A stretch of 11,708 nt of DNA from JARLFX01 sp036404255 (GTDB taxonomy: Bacteria > Acidobacteriota > Terriglobia > Terriglobales > Acidobacteriaceae), in the NCBI GenBank assembly GCA_036404255.1, contig DASWOP010000024.1:1-11708 (forward strand), in the 5' to 3' direction. Below, piece after piece: positions 1 to 5,160 of this stretch. The notes under the pieces were generated by a model. The model worked only from the letters and a program-made list of their open reading frames with translations, was not told where the DNA came from and made no database searches. The position numbers and the translations under genes were made by a program. Numbering within the stretch: position 1 is the first letter of the stretch; each line of letters opens with the position of its first letter.

Positions 1-800
1 GAGGCCAAAGCCACGCCGTACTGCTCCGGGATCATATTGGAGCGGGTGACCAGACCCCTGATTGTTGCGAGCGCAAAGGGAAGAAATACGGCGAAGGGCG
101 CAGCAAGACGGGCGGTCTTTCCGCCGATGCCGTCGTCGATCAGGATAGAAAAGACACCGTATTCCGTTCTGCGGTTGAATACGATAAGAGTAAGAATCGT
201 AAGGCAAAAGAGTGTCTGGGGCGAGAGGCGATGTTGCATCGAGAGACCGAAGAGACGCATCGCTCCAAAGAAGTATCCGGAGGCGTAGACCAGCATCAGC
301 AAAGCAAGAAAGAGGGTCAGAGCATCCGCCAGATAGGAAAGCATCCTTTTCCGGGCGCGCAGATTGATTAACACAATGCCGAGCATGAGGAGGGAGACAG
401 CACTCTGAACGGACATCCGTCCGGGTATGGGATCCAGCGCGTCGGCGGTTATCAGGGTGTCTAATCCCAGAGAAATACCGAAGATGTACTGGATGAGAGT
501 AGCGGCGGAAAGCAGGGCGACTACACCGCCGAGCAGACGGCTGCACAGGATTGAGTTGGCGGAGGCCCTGGGATGGCAAAGGATAATACTCGCGGCGCTG
601 AGAAGTATCAGGATTGCGGTGTTGGCCTTCATCAGGCTCCAACGTGCGGGAAGATGAAGTCCAACGGCGGGGATCAGCCAGGCACACAGAACAATGCCGG
701 CGACAGCGATCACAAGGACGAGAAAGATGCGCTGGAGCTGGCCAATTATGGCGAGGATGCGGAGGTCGGGCTGATTCGACGATTGCGTAAGCCGGGCCAT
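1..800 (-). CDS. N-terminal multi-pass membrane sensor domain of a signalling protein (partial, C-terminus off window)
   Basis: This reading frame is open from an ATG at 798-800 to the window edge, giving 266 residues with no stop. It begins MARLTQSSNQPDL and shows about seven or eight hydrophobic segments, including IFLVLVIAVAGIVLCAWLI, LILLSAASIIL, LLGGVVALLSAATLIQYIFG and LTLFLALLMLVYASGYFFG. The internal pattern, a helix starting 'MKANTAIL', a 'TLIQYIFGISLGLDTLI' turn and 'PGRMSVQSAVSLLMLG', matches the integral-membrane sensor region found ahead of histidine kinase, PAS or GGDEF output domains in Acidobacteriota and Proteobacteria. A ribosome site GAGGA lies about 9 nt before the ATG, which fixes the start. 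The output domain lies beyond position 1, so kinase versus cyclase cannot be decided. It diverges from the small gene at 1069 across a 268-bp gap. The membrane topology is read directly; the signalling role is family inference. Confidence 0.7.
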   Translation of the reverse strand, partial: MARLTQSSNQPDLRILAIIGQLQRIFLVLVIAVAGIVLCAWLIPAVGLHLPARWSLMKANTAILILLSAASIILCHPRASANSILCSRLLGGVVALLSAATLIQYIFGISLGLDTLITADALDPIPGRMSVQSAVSLLMLGIVLINLRARKRMLSYLADALTLFLALLMLVYASGYFFGAMRLFGLSMQHRLSPQTLFCLTILTLIVFNRRTEYGVFSILIDDGIGGKTARLAAPFAVFLPFALATIRGLVTRSNMIPEQYGVALA

Positions 801-1014
801 GCTTGCTGTTCCTCATCAATTCCAGAGCTAAATCTGCGTAGTGACCTTAGCCAAGACCCATTTAGTGAACGCAATAGCTTTGCAGTCTATTTAGTACTGT
901 ACGATTTTTCGCGCAAGTTTTATGTGTCTTTTAGACCATAGAGCCAGTGATTTGCAGATAGCAGCGGCGGAGTCTGCAGTTTCGGCTCTGGAAACAATAT
1001 TGTATGGCCCTATC

Positions 1015-1038
1015 CAAAGTTGAGAGATGTGCCGATAG
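1015..1038 (+). promoter_or_regulatory. weak candidate FliA/sigma-28-like promoter before the small FlgM-like gene
   Basis: GCCGATAG at 1031-1038 matches 7 of 8 bases of the sigma-28 -10 element (GCCGATAA). CAAAGTTG at 1015-1022 resembles the TAAAGTTT -35. The spacing between CAAA and GCCGATAG is 12 nt rather than the usual 15, which weakens the call. The predicted start of transcription would leave a leader of about 24 nt before the ATG at 1069. The rest of the 801-1068 gap shows no other convincing element. Confidence 0.2.
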
Positions 1039-1068
1039 ATAGCGCACAAGGCAAAGGGGGATGTTCAT

Positions 1069-1371
1069 ATGTCTATTGCCATTTCCGGTAGTTATTCGTC
1101 GCAGACGACCGTCGATCAGCTGTTTGTGTCAACGGCAAAGCAGGCAGTGCCTGAGGAGTCAGCGCAGGCGGAGGGCGATACGGTCAAGCTCTCTGAAGCT
1201 GCACAGGTGAGCCAGCTCAGCAAGCAGGGCTCGAGTCCAGCACTGATCGCGCAGACGCTTGGAATCCCGGTAGCGACGGTGAATCTTGACCTGGGCATTA
1301 CGACAACGGAGAGCGTCTCAGTAGCCTCGGTGGCGCAGGCGGTGATGGCGGCAGCTTCCAAGGGCGCTTAG
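1069..1371 (+). CDS. small FlgM-like/HTH-like protein of unknown function
   Basis: This 100-residue protein is preceded by a clear purine-rich ribosome site (AAGGGGG at 1054-1060, 8 nt before the ATG). Residues 1-35 are Ser/Thr/Gln-rich and look disordered. Residues 38-47 (DTVKLSEAAQ) resemble the 'V.LS..A' segment of FlgM-type anti-sigma factors and of many small flagellum-associated proteins. Residues 50-77 (LSKQGSSPALIAQTLGIPVA and onward to LDLGI) have the spacing of a helix-turn-helix like that of sigma region 4: 'LIAQTLGI' then 'VATVN'. The end is an Ala/Ser/Val-rich helix. There is no signal peptide or membrane segment. No motility gene lies in the window, so function is not assigned; a DNA- or sigma-binding role is inference. 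It is transcribed convergently with ltaE. Confidence 0.65.
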   Translation: MSIAISGSYSSQTTVDQLFVSTAKQAVPEESAQAEGDTVKLSEAAQVSQLSKQGSSPALIAQTLGIPVATVNLDLGITTTESVSVASVAQAVMAAASKGA

Positions 1372-1414
1372 AGCATTTTTACTGTTGAGGTAATGATTTA
1401 TGGCGGCACTTAAA

Positions 1415-1446
1415 GCAGATTCCGCGCGCTTCGCTTCGGGATGACA
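1415..1446 (+). repeat. dispersed intergenic repeat, copy 1 (partial)
   Basis: GCAGATTCC, then CGCTTCGCTTCGGGATGACA, occupies the gap between two convergent genes. A related stretch (AGATCC...CTTCGCTCCGCTCGAGGGTCAGGATGACG) lies at 4337-4375 in another intergenic gap. The shared core is AGAT.C ... CTTCGCT ... GGATGAC. Short elements of this kind occur often between genes in Acidobacteriota genomes (general knowledge, not checked here). Confidence 0.4.
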
Positions 1447-1470
1447 AAATAAATTGGTTTAGCGAAACCA
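1443..1470 (-). terminator. probable intrinsic terminator of ltaE
   Basis: On the minus strand TGGTTT-CGCT-AAACCA (1455-1470) forms a 6-bp stem with a 4-nt loop. It is followed directly by a T-rich tract reading AATTTATTTTG (1444-1454). It begins 38 bp past the ltaE stop. The stem is short and AT-rich, so its efficiency is uncertain. Confidence 0.45.
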
Positions 1471-1507
1471 TTCCATCCATAGAAAATTTGGCCCTCGTGA
1501 TCGCTGC

Positions 1508-2554
1508 CTAGGATGGGAGGGCGGCCACTGTGTCTCGGATGATGGCGAGCGCGGCATCGGCGTCCTGCGGGGTGATGTCGAGGTAGAAGACGACACGGAC
1601 GGCGTCCGTTCCCGAGGGGAGCATGTAGACGCCGCGGCGATAGGCCTCTTCCACAAACGCAAATGAATCTTTGCTGGAGAGACGGAAGCGCACGATGTTG
1701 GTCTCTACCGTGGAGGGATCGATCTCGATGCCGGGAATGGTGGCGAGGCCTTCGGCGAAACGGCGGGCGTTGGTGTGGGTTTCCTGCAGGCGGGGGCGAT
1801 GGTGCTGGAGCGCGTAGAGTGCGCCGGCGGCGATGATGCCTGCCTGGCGGAATCCGCCGCCGAACTGATGCTTGAAGCGGCGGGCGCGGGTGATGAGTTC
1901 CTTTGATCCGACGAGGCAGGAGCCGACGGGGGCTCCGAGTGCTTTGGAAAAACAGACACTGACGGTATCAAACGGCTTGGCGTACTCGGCTTCGGAGATG
2001 CCGGTGGCGGTGGTGGCGTGCCAGAGGCGCGCACCATCCAGATGCAGCGCGAGATTGTGGGCGCGGCCCGCATCGGCCACGGAGTAGATGGCATCGAGCG
2101 GCCAGATGGAGCCGCCGCCGAGGTTGTGGGTCTGCTCGAGACAGAGAAGGCGGGCGGGGGCGTTAACCGCGGAGGGGAAGAAGGGATGCGGCTTGCCGAT
2201 GGCGGCGTAGACGTCTGACGCGGTGAAGATGCCGCGGACGCCGGGCAGAAGGCGCGGCATGATGCCGGAGATCGCGTTGGCCGCGCCAGCTTCAAGCAGA
2301 TAGACGTGGGTGTACTGATCGAAGAGGACGGAGTCGCCGGGCTGGGTGTGGGTGCGGACGGCGACCTGATTGCTCATGGTGCCGGTGGGCACGTAGACAG
2401 CGTCTTCTTTGCCGAGAAGAGCGGCAGTGGTGGCTTCCAGCTCTTTGACGGTGGGGTCGTCGCCATAGACATCGTCGCCGACGGGGGCGTTCGCCATGGC
2501 CTGGCGCATCTCGGGTGTGGGGCGGCTGATGGTGTCGCTGCGGAGATCGATCAT
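1508..2554 (-). CDS. ltaE: low-specificity L-threonine aldolase (PLP-dependent)
   Basis: This cytoplasmic PLP enzyme splits L-threonine or allo-threonine to glycine and acetaldehyde; it belongs to the beta-eliminating lyase / threonine aldolase family (fold type I). The 348 residues are close to the usual length. Visible markers are the N-terminal signature MIDLRSDTISRPTPEM, GDDVYGDDPT (26-35), PTGTMSNQ (56-63), the PLP-stacking histidine H83 in YTHVYLLEAGA, LDGARLWHA with D173 and R176, and the Schiff-base lysine K204 in CFSKALGAPVGS. The frame could be extended to an ATG at 2596. I chose 2554 because family members begin at MIDLRSDT. No good ribosome site precedes it; a TATCAT lies only 6 nt upstream, so the leader may be very short. 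It has its own hairpins on both sides and appears monocistronic. Confidence 0.9.
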   Translation of the reverse strand: MIDLRSDTISRPTPEMRQAMANAPVGDDVYGDDPTVKELEATTAALLGKEDAVYVPTGTMSNQVAVRTHTQPGDSVLFDQYTHVYLLEAGAANAISGIMPRLLPGVRGIFTASDVYAAIGKPHPFFPSAVNAPARLLCLEQTHNLGGGSIWPLDAIYSVADAGRAHNLALHLDGARLWHATTATGISEAEYAKPFDTVSVCFSKALGAPVGSCLVGSKELITRARRFKHQFGGGFRQAGIIAAGALYALQHHRPRLQETHTNARRFAEGLATIPGIEIDPSTVETNIVRFRLSSKDSFAFVEEAYRRGVYMLPSGTDAVRVVFYLDITPQDADAALAIIRDTVAALPS

Positions 2555-2608
2555 GCATTTATGATAGCGCCGCGTCCGGTGGTCGCCGGTGAACAACTCA
2601 GGCGATAT

Positions 2609-2642
2609 CCATCTTCGCCGCGATACGATGCGGCGAAGATGG
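2609..2642 (-). terminator. perfect 13-bp hairpin after the nitroreductase gene
   Basis: The arms are 2609-2621 (CCATCTTCGCCGC) and 2630-2642 (GCGGCGAAGATGG), exactly complementary with an 8-nt loop (GATACGAT). It starts 9 bp past the nitroreductase stop and lies before ltaE on the same strand. There is no T-tract after the stem on the minus strand (ATATCGCC), so it may act as a Rho-assisted or mRNA-stabilising element rather than a classical intrinsic terminator. Confidence 0.5.
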
Positions 2643-2651
2643 CAGAGGTTT

Positions 2652-3284
2652 CTATTTTGAGGCGGGCGGATAGCCGACCGATTGGGCGTAGAGCGGAGTA
2701 CTGGTGTTGGGTAGTTGAAGTGCCGTGGTGACTGCCTGCGGTTTGATGGTGTAGAACCACGCGTTCAATCCCTCGGATGCAGCGAAGAGATATACGTTTT
2801 GGCCGATGAAGCCGGTATCGACCTGCGCGAAGCTGTCTTTGGAACCTGCGACGTAGAGGATGGTGACGGGGGCACGCGCTCCTGCTTCGGAGAGCACACT
2901 GGAGCGGACATCCTCGGCAACCAGTTGACGGAGAAGATTGTGTTCGGCATCGTACGCGTACACTCCGGTCGGTAGAAGAACGTCGAGCTGGATCTCCTGT
3001 TTGTTCATTGCGGATGGCGCGGTGCGGCCAGGGCCGGGCCGGGCGCTGGCCGAACGGTTGATGCCGAAGGCAGCCCAGAGCAGGTTGGAGAGCGTTTGTG
3101 GCGAAAGCGGCTGATCGCGGAAGACCCGCGTGGTGTGGCGTTGAGCGAGCGCCTGCATGAGCGGCACTCCACCGGTAGTCTGAGGAGAGGGAAGTTGGAT
3201 GGGCTTCAACTGTTGTGCGTTGAGCAGTGGAATGGCCAGAAGTACTGCTGCAAGAGCAAGCGTGAGATGGGGACGGATGGACAT
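2652..3284 (-). CDS. exported nitroreductase-family protein (SagB-like)
   Basis: This 210-residue protein belongs to the FMN-dependent nitroreductase superfamily. Residues 1-23 (MSIRPHLTLALAAVLLAIPL and on to LNA) form a signal peptide with probable cleavage before QQ, so it is likely periplasmic. RHTTRVFRDQPLSPQTLSNLLWAAFGINR is the typical FMN-phosphate-binding start of the fold. The middle (GVYAYDAEHNLL) and the C-terminal SEGLNAWFYTIKP segment are also family features. Small secreted members like this occur in Bacteroidota and Acidobacteriota, and their substrate is not established. The start is fixed by a perfect AGGAGG 5 nt upstream. It sits between two hairpins, so it is probably transcribed alone. 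It shows no obvious link to the polyuronate genes. Confidence 0.8.
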   Translation of the reverse strand: MSIRPHLTLALAAVLLAIPLLNAQQLKPIQLPSPQTTGGVPLMQALAQRHTTRVFRDQPLSPQTLSNLLWAAFGINRSASARPGPGRTAPSAMNKQEIQLDVLLPTGVYAYDAEHNLLRQLVAEDVRSSVLSEAGARAPVTILYVAGSKDSFAQVDTGFIGQNVYLFAASEGLNAWFYTIKPQAVTTALQLPNTSTPLYAQSVGYPPASK

Positions 3285-3289
3285 GAATT

Positions 3290-3295
3290 CCTCCT
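3290..3295 (-). promoter_or_regulatory. consensus Shine-Dalgarno AGGAGG of the nitroreductase gene
   Basis: AGGAGG followed by AATTC and the ATG (5-nt spacing). It is the only full AGGAGG ribosome site noted in the window and decides the start of the nitroreductase. Confidence 0.8.
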
Positions 3296-3357
3296 ATGGC
3301 TGTTTTCAGCGGAGGGGAAGGTTAGAGAAATGATAGTCCTGCGGAGTGCGGTAGCGG

Positions 3358-3396
3358 AACAAAGGCAAATGCCGCTCGTGGGAGCGGCATTTGCCT
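3358..3396 (-). terminator. intrinsic terminator of the stand-alone SDR gene
   Basis: The arms 3363-3377 and 3382-3396 are a perfect 15-bp inverted repeat (AGGCAAATGCCGCTC / GAGCGGCATTTGCCT) with a 4-nt loop. On the minus strand the stem runs straight into TTTGTT. It lies 38 bp past the SDR stop at 3435 and isolates that gene from the nitroreductase gene downstream. Confidence 0.8.
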
Positions 3397-3434
3397 GGTG
3401 AAGACAAGAGCATTCTTTCGCTGGCTGGTTGGAG

Positions 3435-4187
3435 TTAGACCTGGATCATGCCACCATCGACGAAGAGTTCAATGCCAGCGATGAAGCTGCTTTCGTCGGA
3501 GGCGAGGAAGCTGACGGCTTTGGCAATTTCGTCGGCTTCGCCCATGCGGCCAAGGGGTACACCGGCGGCGAGGCCTGCCTTGATCTGCTCACGCTGCACT
3601 GGATCGCTGGCAAGGCCGTCAACGCCGGGGGTGTTGATCGGGCCGGGGCTGACTGCGTTGACGCGGATGCCGAGGTCCTTCAGGTCGTTTGTCCAGGTAC
3701 GTGCAAAGGAGCGGACGGCTGCCTTGGTGGCGCTGTAGACGCCAAAGGCGGGCGTGCCTTTGCTGGAGACGATGGAGGCGTTGAGGATGACGGCGGAGCC
3801 TTTGGGCATGAGGGGGAGGGCCTTCTGCACGGTGAAGAGCAGGCCCTTCACGTTGGTGTTGAATGTCTTGTCGAAGTGCTCCTCTGTGATGGAGCCCATT
3901 GCGGCAAATTCGCCGCCGCCTGCGTTGGCGAAGAGGATGTCGAGGTGGCCCTTTTGCTCTTTGATGGTGGCGAAGAGGCGGTCGAGGTCGGCGAGATTGG
4001 CTACGTCTCCCTGGACGGCGGTGACGTTGGAGCCGATCTCTTTGACGGCGGCATCCAGTGAGGCCTGGCGACGGCCAGTGATGAAGACGTAAGCGCCTTC
4101 CTGTACGAACCGCTTGGCCGTGGCTAGACCGATGCCGCTGTTGCCACCGGTGACGAGTGCGATTTTTCCTTCAAATTTGCTGGGCAT
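3435..4187 (-). CDS. classical SDR oxidoreductase (NADPH-type, substrate unknown)
   Basis: This 250-residue cytoplasmic oxidoreductase has the classical short-chain dehydrogenase fold. It shows the cofactor motif TGGNSGIG (13-20), an ITGRR turn (36-40) whose arginines favour NADP(H), GDV (60-62), NAG (88-90), the catalytic Asn in NTNVKG (N112), S138, and YSATK (Y151, K155). PGPINTPG and a C-terminal FVDGGMIQV complete the pattern. The frame can be extended to an ATG at 4256. I chose 4187 because MPSKFEGKIALVTGG fits the family and a GGAG lies 7 nt upstream. The upstream extension would also run through the promoter/operator described at 4255-4283. The gene has its own promoter-operator and terminator. 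The substrate cannot be read from sequence, and membership of the neighbouring uronate pathway is possible but unproven. Confidence 0.85.
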   Translation of the reverse strand: MPSKFEGKIALVTGGNSGIGLATAKRFVQEGAYVFITGRRQASLDAAVKEIGSNVTAVQGDVANLADLDRLFATIKEQKGHLDILFANAGGGEFAAMGSITEEHFDKTFNTNVKGLLFTVQKALPLMPKGSAVILNASIVSSKGTPAFGVYSATKAAVRSFARTWTNDLKDLGIRVNAVSPGPINTPGVDGLASDPVQREQIKAGLAAGVPLGRMGEADEIAKAVSFLASDESSFIAGIELFVDGGMIQV

Positions 4188-4254
4188 TGGGAATCTCCAT
4201 TTGGCGCGATTTGTGAGCGCAAAGAAGAGATGTGCAGGGCGGAAAGGGCGGTTC

Positions 4255-4283
4255 AATATATTTCGATAAATATCGAAATGAAA
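4255..4283 (-). promoter_or_regulatory. promoter with embedded palindromic operator for the stand-alone SDR gene
   Basis: ATTTCGATAAATATCGAAAT (4260-4279) is a perfect 9-bp inverted repeat with a 2-bp centre. On the minus strand it fills the 17-bp spacer between TTTCAT (4278-4283, weak -35) and TATATT (4255-4260, 5 of 6 matches to the -10 consensus). It ends 73 bp before the SDR start. A palindrome between -35 and -10 is the usual arrangement for repression by dimeric ArsR-, TetR- or MarR-type regulators. No regulator gene is in the window, so the binding protein is unknown. Confidence 0.5.
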
Positions 4284-4310
4284 GGGCCGCTCCGAGATTC
4301 GGGGCGGCCC
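4276..4310 (-). terminator. intrinsic terminator of the MFS-SDR operon
   Basis: GGGCCGCTCCGA (4284-4295) pairs with TCGGGGCGGCCC (4299-4310), giving a 12-bp GC-rich stem with one G-T wobble and a GAT loop. On the minus strand it is followed by TTTCATTT. It lies about 100 bp past the SDR stop at 4411, and its T-rich tail overlaps the -35 region of the next gene. Confidence 0.65.
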
Positions 4311-4335
4311 CTGGCATTACAAAAGACAAATACTG

Positions 4336-4376
4336 AGATCCTTCCCCTTCGCTCCGCTCGAGGGTCAGGATGACGA
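4336..4376 (+). repeat. dispersed intergenic repeat, copy 2
   Basis: GAGATCCTTCCCC, then TTCGCTCCGCTCGAGGGTCA and GGATGACGA, lies between the SDR stop (4411) and the terminator stem. It is related to the shorter copy at 1415-1446 in the same orientation relative to the window. No coding frame covers it. It is probably a dispersed non-coding element. Confidence 0.45.
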
Positions 4377-4410
4377 CGTTAGTGGTTAGGCTGCGGAGTA
4401 TTCATCAAGG

Positions 4411-5160
4411 TTAGCTCTGGAAGACGCCGCCGTTGATGTCTACGCAGGAGCCGTTGACGAAGGAGGCGTTGTTGGAGGCGAGGTAGGTGACGAGCTGAGC
4501 GACTTCCTCAGCCTTGCCTTCGCGACCGAGAGGCGTTGCAGCGGCAACCTTGGCGCGGATCTCCGGCTTGGTGAAATCGTCGTGGAACTTGGTGGCGATC
4601 ATGCCGGGGCAGACTGCGTTGGCGCGGATGTTGCGTGGTCCGAGCTCCTTGGCGAGGCCGCGGGTGAAGGACATGAGAGCGCCCTTGGCCGTGGCGTAGG
4701 CGATGGAGCCGCCGCCGCCGCCGTCGCGACCAGCAAGCGAGGCAAAGTTTACGATGGCGCCGCCATTGGACATGAGCGGGAGAGCAGCCTGGGTCATGGC
4801 GAAGAGCGAGCGGACGTTGAGGTTCATGACCGTCTCCCAGTAGGCATCGTCCATCTCTTCCATGCGCTTGCGGGCGACCATGCCGCCGACGACGTTGATG
4901 AGCACGCCGATCTCCTTGCCGGCCTTTTCGCGCGCTTCAGCGGCGAAGGCACGGACAGCGGTAGTGTCCATGGCCTGAACCTTGAAGGCCCAGCCTGTCG
5001 ATCCGGCCTCCTTGATGGCAGCGAGGGTCTCCTCGTAGCCGCCGTCGTAGTAGCTGAAGGCAACCTGGGCGCCATTGCGTGCGAGATCCACGGATACGGC
5101 GCGGCCGATATCACGGCCTCCACCAAAGACGACAGCGAGACGATTTTCAAAGAGAGACAT
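4411..5160 (-). CDS. SDR oxidoreductase, probable DEH (4-deoxy-5-hexoseulose uronate) reductase
   Basis: This 249-residue cytoplasmic SDR is the second gene of an operon with the hexuronate transporter. Catalytic residues are in place: N115 (NLNVRS), S141, Y155 and K159 (YATAK). The cofactor loop is unusual, FGGGRDIG (12-19) instead of TGxxxGIG, and the NNAG motif reads INVVGG (88-93). The stretch GGMVARKRMEEMDDAYWETV, the glycine-rich GRDGGGGGS loop before the catalytic Tyr and PGMIATKFHDD resemble the NADPH-dependent DEH reductase of Sphingomonas sp. A1 as I remember it; that enzyme converts the alginate-derived keto-uronate to 2-keto-3-deoxygluconate. The location next to lyases and a uronate permease supports this role. 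The start at 5160 is preceded by AAGGA at 9 nt; a longer frame to 5268 would overlap the transporter widely and is rejected. The exact substrate is inference. Confidence 0.75.
   Translation of the reverse strand: MSLFENRLAVVFGGGRDIGRAVSVDLARNGAQVAFSYYDGGYEETLAAIKEAGSTGWAFKVQAMDTTAVRAFAAEAREKAGKEIGVLINVVGGMVARKRMEEMDDAYWETVMNLNVRSLFAMTQAALPLMSNGGAIVNFASLAGRDGGGGGSIAYATAKGALMSFTRGLAKELGPRNIRANAVCPGMIATKFHDDFTKPEIRAKVAAATPLGREGKAEEVAQLVTYLASNNASFVNGSCVDINGGVFQS

Noticed and set aside
37..941. Three plus-strand open frames (37-288, 427-657, 573-941)
   Set aside because: The first two and most of the third are antisense to the membrane sensor domain, whose minus-strand translation has clear transmembrane segments. 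None has a ribosome site or domain.
1031..1038. Firm assignment of a sigma-28 promoter
   Set aside because: The -10 match is good but the -35 spacing is 3 nt short, so it is listed only as a weak candidate.
3429..4061. 210-residue open frame on the plus strand
   Set aside because: It is antisense to the stand-alone SDR, with the same acidic/Gly-rich composition artefact.
4188..4256. Upstream extension of the stand-alone SDR to an ATG at 4256
   Set aside because: The extra residues do not fit the family, the internal ATG has a ribosome site, and the extension would begin inside the promoter/operator region.
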